DNA of 64,000 nt, taken from Scheffersomyces stipitis CBS 6054. Taxonomy: Eukaryota > Ascomycota > Pichiomycetes > Serinales > Debaryomycetaceae. A program made the translations under genes and the position numbers. The stretch is from NCBI RefSeq assembly GCF_000209165.1, contig NC_009047.1:992001-1056000 (forward strand). The letters are read 5' to 3'. Shown piece after piece: positions 50,480 through 61,209 of the stretch. Each line of letters begins with the position of its first letter. Position 1 is the first letter of the stretch. The notes under the pieces were generated by a model, which was not told where the DNA came from, made no database searches, and saw nothing but the letters and a program-made list of their open reading frames with translations.

Positions 50480-51796
50480 TCAATTTGAATTGTCATGTAA
50501 TTCTGAATTGAACGCTTCCCTTTCCTTCAAGGTCCTGTCTGCTGTTCTCTTTAATGCCCGTGGAAGCTGGAACTCCCGAGTGGATACCTCTATACCTATA
50601 TGTGTTCCAAAAGCAATTTCGTCGGTGCCATTGATCTGGAAATCGAGATGCTCCGTAGTGATATCTTCAAGCCTATAGTCGCTATTGCCACGTCTGGCTA
50701 TTTTTTTAAAATGTGGCAGCAGAATTTCCATAGTTTTCAGCACTGGAGATACTGTCTCCAACGATTTATCTAAGCTGTTGTGTTTTACAGACTTTGATAG
50801 TTTCTGCTTAACTGGTGCTTTCGGATGTGATTTCGAAGGCTGTTGTCTTACCGGTAGCTTGTAAGTTCTTTCTGGTTTATGAAGTCCATTACTTGCACCA
50901 TTTGATATTGGAGTGATATCTTTTCGAATCCCTGATTTTGATTTCCCGTTTTTTGTTAATTCGCTTGTGTGAACGATTTTAGGTGGGAGAATTGGATCAA
51001 TTATTAATGAATAGAGATTGTTGAGGCGCAATTTGATCCGAGGTCCATATAGCCGTCTTCTTTCTGCCTGCCTTCTTTCTTTCAAGACATCGATAGGAAC
51101 GTCGTATTCATCAGTTTCCTTTTCGTCGTCGCCGTAGATTTCAAATTCCTTAATAGCAGCGGTGATTGCATCGAGTCTTCTTCTCCAGTTCTCATGTTTT
51201 CGGATAAGTCTCTCGATTTCCAGAATCGTGAGCAACTTTTTCTGCTCGAGTTCCTCGTAGTCACGGGGATCATTGATGAACGCAATTCCAGGAAGATGTC
51301 GTATCCAGTCGTATTGGTTCAAAAGAGCTAATTGAGTTTGTAAATTATCTACTTCTGACAATATGCGCAATCTGTCCTCATTGGTCATGACCTTCTCCTC
51401 CTTTTTCATCTTACGATGGAAGACATCATAGCACTTGTCTGGAAGTGGATCGGCTATGTTCTTCTTACTCCGTGGAAGCAATTCTGATCTGATCTGAACA
51501 TCTGACTTCTTGGAGATTGCCAGAGGTAGAGGTAGGCCAGGATCAGCCCCGGACACAAAGAGCTTGCCATAGTCAGTTTCAGACAGCACGCTGATTGGAT
51601 CGTTTCTGTATAACAAACGGCTCAAGTTTTCGAAGTTGAAAAGAAGCTGGTTCGGTTCTTTTTTGAGATGGTCATTGGATCGAAGCTTACGTTCGGAAGA
51701 GTTCGAAGCAGAGATTGACAGAGATGCCTGCACAGGCGCAGGTTCCGGTCGACGGCTGGACCCTGCCGGCTCATCCACAGTACCAGAAGAAGCCAT
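50480..51796 (-). CDS. SAS4: SAS4-like protein, scaffold of a histone acetyltransferase complex
   Basis: 438 residues. The central region (about 110-205) carries the SAS4 domain: ADPLPDKCYDVFHRKMKKEEK, then the helical stretch leading to YDWIRHLPGI and a coiled-coil ILEIERLIRKHENWRRRL. The N-terminal ~100 and the region 280-370 are polar and probably disordered. In Saccharomyces, Sas4 links the Sas2 acetyltransferase to Sas5 and supports silencing through H4 Lys16 acetylation. The assignment rests on the domain, not on whole-length similarity, so function in this yeast is inferred. It shares a 298-bp divergent promoter with CDC1. Confidence 0.75.
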   Translation of the reverse strand: MASSGTVDEPAGSSRRPEPAPVQASLSISASNSSERKLRSNDHLKKEPNQLLFNFENLSRLLYRNDPISVLSETDYGKLFVSGADPGLPLPLAISKKSDVQIRSELLPRSKKNIADPLPDKCYDVFHRKMKKEEKVMTNEDRLRILSEVDNLQTQLALLNQYDWIRHLPGIAFINDPRDYEELEQKKLLTILEIERLIRKHENWRRRLDAITAAIKEFEIYGDDEKETDEYDVPIDVLKERRQAERRRLYGPRIKLRLNNLYSLIIDPILPPKIVHTSELTKNGKSKSGIRKDITPISNGASNGLHKPERTYKLPVRQQPSKSHPKAPVKQKLSKSVKHNSLDKSLETVSPVLKTMEILLPHFKKIARRGNSDYRLEDITTEHLDFQINGTDEIAFGTHIGIEVSTREFQLPRALKRTADRTLKEREAFNSELHDNSN

Positions 51797-51905
51797 CAGT
51801 GCTTGAATTGAATGAAACTCCGTATATTAGCAGAATCTAGAAATTCTTGTGAAATTTTTCGAAGCCTTAGACTTAAATCGCTATAAATGTCCATATTGAG
51901 AATTG

Positions 51906-51950
51906 TGTCGCGCCTGGCATGCAACTGTCGTAAAGTAGATGCGCGCGACA
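51906..51950. promoter_or_regulatory. GCGACA/TGTCGC pair between SAS4-like and CDC1
   Basis: TGTCGC at 51906-51911 and GCGACA at 51945-51950, arranged as an inverted pair in the divergent promoter, with CGCGCG overlapping the second. Matches the hexamer seen upstream of PRP19 and SCC2. Confidence 0.4.
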
Positions 51951-52094
51951 AACTCCAAACTCAATAGTTACCTTGCATAATCTAATATGCAAAATGATTC
52001 AAGTTTGCGTAGAAACAAAAAATACTAGTGTTGAAAAATAGAACCTTCGATCTTGAACTTTCAGTCTTCAACAATTAATGCTTCGGTCTGTGAA

Positions 52095-53624
52095 ATGAGT
52101 TACAGAAGAAAAGACCGACGTAGTAACGGTGGGCTTCTAGGCGATGACTCTGTAAAAGAGTCAGACTCCTGGTCGATTCCCTCGTCAAAATGGAAACCTT
52201 CTGCCTCGTTTGGCACTGTGAAAAATCTCAAGTTGAACTTGAAACCTCTACTATCAAAGCAGAATTGGGAGCTGCTTAAGAGAGTTGCTCGAAATATCGA
52301 TTTGCGTTACTTCTTCATTATGCTGCTCGTTTGGCTCATATCCATTCAATTCTGGGAAAGGATCTACGTCCACAGTGTAATCTCCCTGTGTAGCTGGAAC
52401 AAATGGGAGAATTGGGACAAACAAGCACAACCGCATCGAATTGCGTTGGTGGCCGATCCTCAAATTATCGACGCATCGTCATACCGTGGTCGCCCAGCTA
52501 TTGTCGACTTTTTCGTTAGAAAAGTAACCGACAATTACCTCCATAGAAACTACCAGTATATTCAACATGTGCTCGATCCAGACACAACCGTCTTCCTAGG
52601 AGACTTGTTTGACGGTGGCCGAGAATGGAAGGATATTGAGTGGTTCAAAGAATATCAGCGTTTTACCAAGATCTTTCCCTCTAAGGTCAATCGCCGAACG
52701 ATCTCATCCATTCCAGGGAATCACGATATAGGATTTGAAGATATAGACATGCATGTCTTGCAAAGATTTTCCATGTACAACGGTGAACTCAATCAGGTAA
52801 TCGAGATGGGAAACCATTCATTGGTTCTAGTAGATACTATCTCGTATTCGTCTGTAGACCCCGAAGTAAGAAAGGAACCGCTTCAGTTTCTATCCGAGTT
52901 GAATCTGCATCTCAATCCTAATTATCCAAGGATAATGCTTCTGCATGTTCCGATGTATAGAGATCCCAACATGCAACCCTGTGGACCTCTCAGAGAGAAC
53001 CAGAAACCATTCCCTATTGCGAAGGGAAAACAGTACCAGACTGTGTTAGAAAGGGAGCCTACAAATGAACTATTATCGATAGTGCGACCAGTTGTAGCTT
53101 TTGCTGGAGACGATCACGATTACTGTGACGTAAGAATTACATTCCAGAGCATAGGAAAAGATGACCAGACTTTGGTTCCGACTACGGTTAGGGATATAAC
53201 GGTCAAGTCTGCTGCCATGAGCGCTGGCATTAAGTACCCTGCTATTCAGTTATTGTCACTCTACAACCCTCAAGATGCACGTTCAGATTTGGAACTTGAA
53301 AGCAAATCTTCTTTCAATACTCAGATGTGCTACATGCCTCGACCCTTCCTTGCATTAAAATTTCACGGATTAGTATTTGCCATCCTCACAACGTATTTGC
53401 TGCTCAAGTATATATTCAAAAAGGAGGGTCAAGTTATTCTCTCCATCTATAAGAAGAAGATCGCCACATACGATAGCTACCTTCCCACAGCTGAAAAACG
53501 ACATCTTCTGGCTCTGGCCAATGAGTCCATTCGAGGAAAAGAGTTTTCTTCCTTCGCATTGCACTTGGCTCTTACTGCAATCGTTCCACTCATATTAATA
53601 GAAATGTACTATACTTCTATATAA
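52095..53624 (+). CDS. CDC1: CDC1, GPI-anchor ethanolamine-phosphate phosphodiesterase
   Basis: 509 residues from the ATG at 52095 (the frame reaches further back only to a TTG). A first membrane span lies at about 69-86, the lumenal calcineurin-like metallophosphatase core at about 115-400, and further spans near 425-445 and the C-terminus. Metal-binding motifs are all present: ADPQ (120-123), GDLFDGG (169-175), GNHD (208-211), HVP (284-286) and GDDHDYC (338-344). Cdc1 removes ethanolamine phosphate from the first mannose of GPI anchors in the ER and needs manganese. That serves GPI proteins such as the adhesin and protease of this window. Residue 283 is a CTG codon where relatives have Ser or Thr. 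Confidence 0.93.
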   Translation: MSYRRKDRRSNGGLLGDDSVKESDSWSIPSSKWKPSASFGTVKNLKLNLKPLLSKQNWELLKRVARNIDLRYFFIMLLVWLISIQFWERIYVHSVISLCSWNKWENWDKQAQPHRIALVADPQIIDASSYRGRPAIVDFFVRKVTDNYLHRNYQYIQHVLDPDTTVFLGDLFDGGREWKDIEWFKEYQRFTKIFPSKVNRRTISSIPGNHDIGFEDIDMHVLQRFSMYNGELNQVIEMGNHSLVLVDTISYSSVDPEVRKEPLQFLSELNLHLNPNYPRIMLLHVPMYRDPNMQPCGPLRENQKPFPIAKGKQYQTVLEREPTNELLSIVRPVVAFAGDDHDYCDVRITFQSIGKDDQTLVPTTVRDITVKSAAMSAGIKYPAIQLLSLYNPQDARSDLELESKSSFNTQMCYMPRPFLALKFHGLVFAILTTYLLLKYIFKKEGQVILSIYKKKIATYDSYLPTAEKRHLLALANESIRGKEFSSFALHLALTAIVPLILIEMYYTSI

Positions 53625-53656
53625 TGCATCCATACTTATAAAAGATAATTTAATCG

Positions 53657-56095
53657 TCAATGTTTAAGATTGAAGAACCTTTCTATATAGCTTGGGTTGA
53701 AGTCCGCTCTCTTCGCCACATATTGTCTAATAGTATATGGCTTAAGATTGGCCAATTGACCTTCGGTAACCAACGAGTTGATAAGTTTGGCTTGCACCGT
53801 GAAGAGGTTTCCAATTTCCTTCAACAACTGGAAGTTTTCCGTCAATTCAGGGATGTCCCACTCATCTATACAAGTTTGGTAACGAATCACATCTTTCGTG
53901 AGAACAATACCTCCAATTGAGTTGACAGTGAACTTCTTATAATGCTCCAACAATTGGTTCAAGAGATTCATACCCACCTTCACCAAAACATTCTCCAAGT
54001 TGTCATTGTTCAAAGTGCCTATGAAGGTAGAATAGACAACATTCAAAAATTCACTGATCAGTTCACACGCTTCTGTGTCATCTTCAATGTTGTCACAGAA
54101 GAAATCTTTCTTCTTTTGCTTTGTTAAACAGAAAGCAAGTCTGCCGGCTATCAAGTCTAATGTCTCTTGCAAAAGGATATTCAAAGACACTTCACATCTA
54201 GAAACGTAACTGTTGGTTAAATTGATCATTCTATTCTTGATGTTGGGAAAATTGACTGCACAGGGCAATATGATCTTCTTGATGGTGGAAGACACTAGGA
54301 AAAGGATTTCACTAACAAGACTGAATGTGTAGAGGTAATCGAAATTGAATTCTTGGTTGGAGTTGATCTTGGAACTTACATTCTCCTGTTTGAGATGGTC
54401 ATATGCTACTTCTAAGCCGCCGCCTATGTAAAGTTTTCCAAAGTCGAAGAGGATGATTTCCAAGATCTCGAGTGCCAACTCAGGAGCCTTGGTCGGAGTC
54501 AATTCCAAAATTCTAGCAACAGACTCTATGGCAGATTTCAAAACTGTTTCAACCTTGGTGATACTGATATTCTTGTATAGTTCAGCCTCCAAATCGTTTC
54601 TTTCGCTGACTGAATTTCTTGGCTTATCAGTTAATTTGGATTTCACATATGCTTTGAACTGGTTGAGTCTCTTTCTCTCCGAGAAATGGAAACTGAATCT
54701 ATCGTTACTAGCGTGTTCAGTTGACTTTTGATTGTATTCGAAGTTATCGAGGTTTTCTATTTTTGTTGCAAGGGCCTGGCTTGATAATTCGGCTTCGTTA
54801 TAAGTGTTGAACTTATGGACAATATCGTAGACGATTTCTTCTAAGTTCTTCTTCTCCCGAGAAAAGTAAACAGTCTCCGAGGTGTATTCGATGAAGATGT
54901 CGTAGAAAGATTGGTCCAAAATTGAATTCAATTCATTCTCCTTGTCAAACTCGTTCATTGTCAAGAATTCCTTGACGTCCTTGGTGAAGTCCCCTACCAA
55001 AATATAGAGAACATGCAAGACTCGGACGTGTGCCAAAGTACTGACAGACAAGGAGAACTGCAACAAAGTATTAACCTTGTTTTGAACGATTTGAGCATAA
55101 ACTCTTTGTATGAAAATTTTCAAAACTGGCACAGGATCTTCAAACACCTGCTGGATAACTCTGGCTCTCGACTTGATTTCGAAGCGTAGGGTGTCCAAGA
55201 TGTTTTCTGTCGATTTGTCCTTGATGACTTCACCGAAATTTGGATCTGACAACTTCTGCCATGTGGATTCTTCGTCAAGAATCGAGCCCTCTTCGTCCTG
55301 GGCTGGATCCAAAGTGATATCATTTTTACTTACAAAAGTTTGAACTACATTAGCACCGCCATTGAACTCAAAGAGTATCTTAGCGATTTCTCTCATGATG
55401 TCAAAGTGCCCTTCTTCCGACGCTACTTCGAACTTGTTCAACAAGTTTCTTTCCATCACTTCACTGTACTTTTCGATGACCTGAAGACATTTTGTCGTCT
55501 TGGGCAAGTCTGGACTTTCAATTTTTTTGGCTAATGTAAGCAAATTAGCCACGGTTTTGGCACATTTTGTCTTGTCATCATATTTTGAGGACGTCCTCAA
55601 AGTTTCTAAGGCGTCGAACTTCTCCTTGGTATAAAAGCCATGGTAGGCACGGATTAAGAAAATCGTTTCTAGCGATCGGTCCCTGGAATTTGTGATCTTG
55701 TTAAGTGAATGGCCCAACGGGTTAATCCTATTGGTGACTTCTGAAATCTTAGCGTCAAGAACATCGAACTTCTTGACTGATCTGTCGATATTGGAACTCA
55801 ACTGAAGCACGTTTTCACTATGTTTAAGCTCATAGTTGTCTACGTGTCTCTCACTCATCTGAGTCTGTTCAGACGATTGCAGATTAAGCTGTTTCAATTC
55901 CCGCAAAGTCGACTCAAATGTCCGGATATATGGCTTTGGGTCCAAGTAGCCCAACTTGTTGACCTCGGCTTCCTTGAGAAAATGGTCTTTCGAGATCTCC
56001 TCGATGAAGTCGTTCACTGTGATTCCATTGAGGAAGTTGTCCAAGTTGAGGAGCTTTTTGATGTTCTCGTCCAAGTCGTAGATGGAGAAATTCAT
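53657..56095 (-). CDS. SEC10: SEC10, exocyst subunit
   Basis: 812 residues, mostly helical. The N-terminal landmarks (LLNLDNFLNGITVNDFIEEISKDH, then LDPKPYIRTFESTLRELKQLN) match Saccharomyces Sec10 well, as does the coiled region around 90-130. The rest has the rod-like helical-bundle character of exocyst subunits and no catalytic motif. Sec10 joins Sec15 to the rest of the exocyst, which tethers secretory vesicles at the growing bud. It converges with CDC1, 32 bp between stops, so 3' ends overlap. Confidence 0.93.
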   Translation of the reverse strand: MNFSIYDLDENIKKLLNLDNFLNGITVNDFIEEISKDHFLKEAEVNKLGYLDPKPYIRTFESTLRELKQLNLQSSEQTQMSERHVDNYELKHSENVLQLSSNIDRSVKKFDVLDAKISEVTNRINPLGHSLNKITNSRDRSLETIFLIRAYHGFYTKEKFDALETLRTSSKYDDKTKCAKTVANLLTLAKKIESPDLPKTTKCLQVIEKYSEVMERNLLNKFEVASEEGHFDIMREIAKILFEFNGGANVVQTFVSKNDITLDPAQDEEGSILDEESTWQKLSDPNFGEVIKDKSTENILDTLRFEIKSRARVIQQVFEDPVPVLKIFIQRVYAQIVQNKVNTLLQFSLSVSTLAHVRVLHVLYILVGDFTKDVKEFLTMNEFDKENELNSILDQSFYDIFIEYTSETVYFSREKKNLEEIVYDIVHKFNTYNEAELSSQALATKIENLDNFEYNQKSTEHASNDRFSFHFSERKRLNQFKAYVKSKLTDKPRNSVSERNDLEAELYKNISITKVETVLKSAIESVARILELTPTKAPELALEILEIILFDFGKLYIGGGLEVAYDHLKQENVSSKINSNQEFNFDYLYTFSLVSEILFLVSSTIKKIILPCAVNFPNIKNRMINLTNSYVSRCEVSLNILLQETLDLIAGRLAFCLTKQKKKDFFCDNIEDDTEACELISEFLNVVYSTFIGTLNNDNLENVLVKVGMNLLNQLLEHYKKFTVNSIGGIVLTKDVIRYQTCIDEWDIPELTENFQLLKEIGNLFTVQAKLINSLVTEGQLANLKPYTIRQYVAKRADFNPSYIERFFNLKH

Positions 56096-56665
56096 TGATT
56101 CAGATTAAATATATTGGGATGAGATGTCTGTGGAGATCTGATATGATGCGAATTAGAGATATTGTATTATCATACGTGGAATGATCTTGTTGAAGTAGTA
56201 GTAAATAGAATTGGTATAGAACACGTGAAAATACGGAAAACAAGTGTAGACGTGAGTCCTTTCCGTCCGTATTGATGGGTTTCTAATGTTTTACCCGAAT
56301 CTGACTTTCAGAATGCTGAATATGAAGAATATATACAAACATGAACTGTTGATTTACTAGTTACTTGATAGTGGAGGCTGTATTGAGCAAGGTAGTGCAC
56401 ATAGAAACCAGAGCCAGAACTACCATGCAGCAGCACTTAAGCACTATAGACACTTTTCAATAGATGCGGATTATTCAGCTTTTCACTTACACTAAGACCA
56501 TACAAAAAGAGACATTCAAGTATAAATCTTTTATGCTCAGATATCCCCGATCTTCACTGGAACTTTGATTTTGTCATTACTGTCATTTTTCTACACCATT
56601 CTACAATTTTCTACGACTCTCTCTTATACTAAATTAACATTCATTATCAAATAACTACCGTAAAC
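56096..56665. other. Intergenic region between SEC10 and RPS31
   Basis: 570 bp: SEC10 promoter (CACGTG at 56222-56227) and RPS31 3' region. No gene seen. Confidence 0.5.
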
Positions 56666-57920
<1,255 letters not shown>

Positions 57921-58160
57921 ATGTTAGGAGACAGCGTGCTTTCTCACCGGAGAAGCATGTCTGAATCTGGTCGACCCATACCGGCAGCCAATATTCTTCG
58001 GACACACGATTCCAACGACATGCCTGCTTTCCAATTCGGTGATGAAAATCTCGACAGACTAGTCAACTACAACGACTCCTATGATACATTTGAGTACCGC
58101 AATCCACACCACAAGTCGTTCTGGAGACGAGTCCTTAGGGCCATATTGTGCAAAGGCTAG
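57921..58160 (+). CDS. Small protein of 79 residues, unknown; possible Hug-type motif
   Basis: Starts at the ATG following a CT-rich leader and ends at TAG. The sequence is well mixed, unlike the chance frames nearby: an Arg/Ser N-terminus, GRPIPAANILRT at about 17-28, an acidic middle and a basic amphipathic end (FWRRVLRAILCKG). The RPxPxAN segment resembles the short Hug motif of small ribonucleotide reductase regulators such as Dif1 and Hug1, but the match is only a few residues and from memory. The frame stays open upstream to 57732 without an ATG that fits. I would treat it as a probable real gene of unproven function. Confidence 0.55.
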   Translation: MLGDSVLSHRRSMSESGRPIPAANILRTHDSNDMPAFQFGDENLDRLVNYNDSYDTFEYRNPHHKSFWRRVLRAILCKG

Positions 58161-59061
58161 ACTAGCCAACCATGTTGTAGAGTCGTTAACAGATTGAATG
58201 GTGAAACCTAAGAAGAACAACTATAGAATGTTCCCAACAATTGATTTGATTCATTTCTTCAATTGCAGAGAATAGAATGAAGACTATTACTCGGGTAGAA
58301 CTTTCTTCTTTGAGTGCTATACCAAATTTCATAGCTTATGTTGTCGGCGTCTAGGGTTGTTCATAACGAGCGCTCAGCATAAACCCCCGAAAAAAATTTG
58401 TACACCAAGGAGTCTACCAGTTTCAGAATCACTTGAATAACAATTGAGGTAGTTCATGAGGTTGAGGCTCAAAGATGCCATTCAGAAGCAGAGAACGATT
58501 GAAAATGACAATAAGGCCATATTTTAGCTGGCTGTACATAGAGAAAGTAACTCTGGAGCCAGAACGATTCTTGGTATTTCCTGCTACAATTGCACAGAAT
58601 TGACTTATAGCTCTGGTCGCTTGATACCTCTTTCTCGGACAATGAGGTATAATTGTCCATACAGAAGCTACAGGCATACATTATAATCTCTTTGGTATAT
58701 ATTGATCCGAAAGACCAGGGATAAATGTTACAAAATTTAGTCTACTAGTTAATATCCGAGTTCTACTAGCTTGACTTTCCTATCGCATTATCTTAATAGG
58801 ACACGCTTAAACGTCACCAGGAATTGGCGTCAAGCAGAAAATTGTACAAATTGTAGTCCGCAATTTCTTCGCCTTCAAGTTTGTAACATATACTATTCGT
58901 AGAATGCTTAGTTGCATGAGCAATTCCCCACAAATACCAGTTGAGAAGACCGAAAAGACATGCTTGCAGTGATGTCGGACTCTTCATTTCGGCACAAATA
59001 TGGAGGCTATGGATTAGCAAGATTTGTCTCATAATGAAACATCGTTAGTGAATTTCAATCA
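58161..59061. other. Intergenic region between the small gene and PLP1
   Basis: 901 bp. Several short frames exist on the minus strand (58429-58681, 58814-59032). Only the last looks even slightly protein-like, and it has no room for a promoter after PLP1. No RNA gene seen. Confidence 0.45.
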
Positions 59062-59733
59062 TCATTCGAAATAATCAAAATCATCATCACTTTCTTCCTT
59101 TTTATTACTGCGGATATGCTTGTAGCTAATGGTCTTTCTCGAAATCACATTCTTCCAAGCCATGTAGTTTTCTAACTGTTCGTAAGTGAACGAATCAGGA
59201 TTGCTTCCAAGATCTGCAAACCCTACAATTCTCAGAATCACCTTAGCGTCTCTATATATAACAACAACAGGAAGTACTCTAATCTCAAGTTTTACTACCA
59301 AAAAGGGAGCGTTTTCAGCCTTGATTTTGACAACATTAAGCTCCAAATGCTTCTCAGCTAATTGATCTAATTGGCTATTCATGAGTTTACACTTAGCAAA
59401 GTTAGGTTGGAAGAAGTGAACAAGTACTATTTCGTTACTGGTGACATAGTCCATTACTTGCTTTTCAGATTCCATCAAAATGACATTTCCCAATTCAGAT
59501 TCGTTTGTAGATTTGACAGTATCGTTAATTTTGGAGAATTCTTTCGAAAGCTGTTGGATTCTTGACTCTCTGTATTTGGCCATGACATCATCATCATCGT
59601 CGTCTAACGTCGCAAGCAAGTCGTCTTCACTTTCTGAATGCACATCATCATCATTATCATCATTATTTCCTCGGATCTGGTTCAATTTGGAATCCTGGAA
59701 TCGTTCTATAAGTGCAGATTGTTTAGAGTCCAT
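59062..59733 (-). CDS. PLP1: PLP1, phosducin-like protein
   Basis: 223 residues. An acidic N-terminal half (runs of Asp near 25-50) precedes a thioredoxin-like domain at about 75-185 (ESEKQVMDYV...LVHFFQPNFAKCKLMNSQL...VKIKAENAPFLVVKLEIRVLPVVVIYRD), where the active-site cysteine pair is lost. The C-terminus is acidic (EESDDDFDYFE). This is the Plp1/TXNDC9 branch of phosducin-like proteins, which works with the chaperonin CCT in folding tubulin and actin. Length and ends match Saccharomyces Plp1. Confidence 0.9.
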   Translation of the reverse strand: MDSKQSALIERFQDSKLNQIRGNNDDNDDDVHSESEDDLLATLDDDDDDVMAKYRESRIQQLSKEFSKINDTVKSTNESELGNVILMESEKQVMDYVTSNEIVLVHFFQPNFAKCKLMNSQLDQLAEKHLELNVVKIKAENAPFLVVKLEIRVLPVVVIYRDAKVILRIVGFADLGSNPDSFTYEQLENYMAWKNVISRKTISYKHIRSNKKEESDDDFDYFE

Positions 59734-59887
59734 TTTCCAAAATATTGATTATCAACCTTAAGTAGATCCCTTTGAAAGTGCGATGAATAACTTCTTGGAT
59801 TTGAAACCTAGTTGTAGTTGCTGAAGAATATCAAAACTAATAGCAAAACTTCTATAAACTAGTTTCAATAAATTTTGTGTGCACCTG

Positions 59888-60151
59888 CTACGCGTCGCCT
59901 GTATATCCATCCAACAGCTTAAGTATAGTAGTTATCGAATGCACGCTTCTACGGACAACTTGCTTGTAATCAGGGGAGTCGTTCATCGAATTAACTGGCC
60001 CAATCTGAAGAAGCTCAATCGCCTTGACAAGATTGGCATCGATCTGTTTGACAGTGTCTCTAATCATTTCTAATTCTAGAAGTATGAGTTCTTGGTGTTT
60101 CTGAAGTGAAATAGATGGAGAAGTCCTCAATGAGGCCGGGCTTTCGTTCAT
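59888..60151 (-). CDS. Small helical protein of 87 residues, unknown
   Basis: Begins at the ATG at 60151; the open frame extends back only to a GTG. After a short Ser-rich start (NESPASLRTSPSIS), residues about 18-50 form a continuous amphipathic helix (QELILLELEMIRDTVKQIDANLVKAIELL), and a second helix covers about 62-80. Such small two-helix proteins are typical of subunits of kinetochore, BLOC-1 or Mediator complexes, but none of these matches clearly from memory. It sits tandem with PLP1. I consider it a real gene with unknown role. Confidence 0.6.
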   Translation of the reverse strand: MNESPASLRTSPSISLQKHQELILLELEMIRDTVKQIDANLVKAIELLQIGPVNSMNDSPDYKQVVRRSVHSITTILKLLDGYTGDA

Positions 60152-60483
60152 GTTGCTGTTATCCACTATACACGATAAATTTGACTCTTAGGAAGTCTAC
60201 GGAAATACTGTAGAGTCTTTTCGCCGTTCGGAATGAAGAAGAACCTTTTAGAACTGTCCAAACCATGTAGTGGAATGTACAGAAAATATACACCTTTTGG
60301 TCACGTGAAAATCTTCAATCCTTACCGATAGCTACGTAGATCTTAATTTGAAACCAATAATGTCGTGACGCTGCCCACAAGGTATACTACGATACTACGT
60401 TTTGTTCGAGTCATTATGTAATGCTAATCTATGAATGTAATGCTAGGCGTAAAGTATGTGCTGGTAATTGAATGATGATGGTC
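60152..60483. other. Intergenic region with a CACGTG site
   Basis: 332 bp between two minus-strand genes. It contains CACGTG at 60302-60307, about 151 nt upstream of the 87-residue gene. Nothing else recognised. Confidence 0.5.
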
Positions 60484-61209
60484 TTAGTTCGTTTTGAGCT
60501 CCTTCTCCATGAGCTTTAACTCAAGGACTCCATTCTTAGATTCGAGTTCCTTTGCTCTCTTCCTCTCGAGCTCGCGTTTGGTGATAATCTCAGTCAAGAG
60601 TTTTCGCAACTCATTATTTTCGTTGATCAACTCGATCTTGATCTTCTCGTTTTCGTTGAACTTCTGCAACAAGTAGTTGAACTCCTTACACAACTTCAAG
60701 TATGTCACTTTTAAAGTCGTGAACAACGACATAACTTTCGAAGTGTTGACCATAGAGTGTTTGATTGATGCTAACGTTTCCTTGTTGATCTCTGTGGTGT
60801 GCTTCTTTATGTCTTCTTCGTTGTATGTAATGCTAGTGGTGATGGTTTCAGGTGAGTCGAAAGGTGTAGAGTTTTCCAGTGACGAGCTCACATTACTAGA
60901 TTGTGGCTTCGACTCATTCGAAGCTGTTATAAGGGTATCTAGTTCCTCGTGGGACTCCTCTTTGGTTGATGTTTCAGTTTGGTTTTCTGACATTTGTTCC
61001 TGTTGATCTACAGTCGAAAAATCGAAACCAGAGAGCGCTTGGTCGATCTCAGCATCGATAGCAAGTCGTTCTGATGACAGTAAATAAATAGAAGACTCTG
61101 CTGGAAGCATGTCACTGAAAATCAAGTCCAATTCGTCCGGCAACTGGCTTGTGTGTGTTTTCTTAGCTGTTGGAATCTCCAAGTCATCGCAACCTAATTT
61201 GTGCTTCAT
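60484..61209 (-). CDS. Coiled-coil protein of 241 residues, unknown
   Basis: The open frame reaches back to a TTG at 61302, but the first ATG is at 61209 (MKHKLGCDDLEIP). The N-terminal third has an acidic, hydrophobic segment (LPDELDLIFSDMLPAES) that resembles a short interaction motif. The middle is Ser/Thr/Glu-rich and probably disordered. The last ~100 residues are a long coiled coil (KLCKEFNYLLQKFNENEKIKIELINENNELRKLL...KRELERKRAKELESK). No catalytic or DNA-binding motif is evident. I do not recognise it. Confidence 0.7.
   Translation of the reverse strand: MKHKLGCDDLEIPTAKKTHTSQLPDELDLIFSDMLPAESSIYLLSSERLAIDAEIDQALSGFDFSTVDQQEQMSENQTETSTKEESHEELDTLITASNESKPQSSNVSSSLENSTPFDSPETITTSITYNEEDIKKHTTEINKETLASIKHSMVNTSKVMSLFTTLKVTYLKLCKEFNYLLQKFNENEKIKIELINENNELRKLLTEIITKRELERKRAKELESKNGVLELKLMEKELKTN

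Noticed and set aside
58429..58681. Overlapping 70- and 82-codon minus frames
   Set aside because: Two different frames over the same DNA, neither with recognisable features.
58814..59032. 72-codon minus frame downstream of PLP1
   Set aside because: Only about 30-75 bp separate it from the PLP1 stop, too little for a promoter, and no domain is recognisable. It remains a weak candidate.
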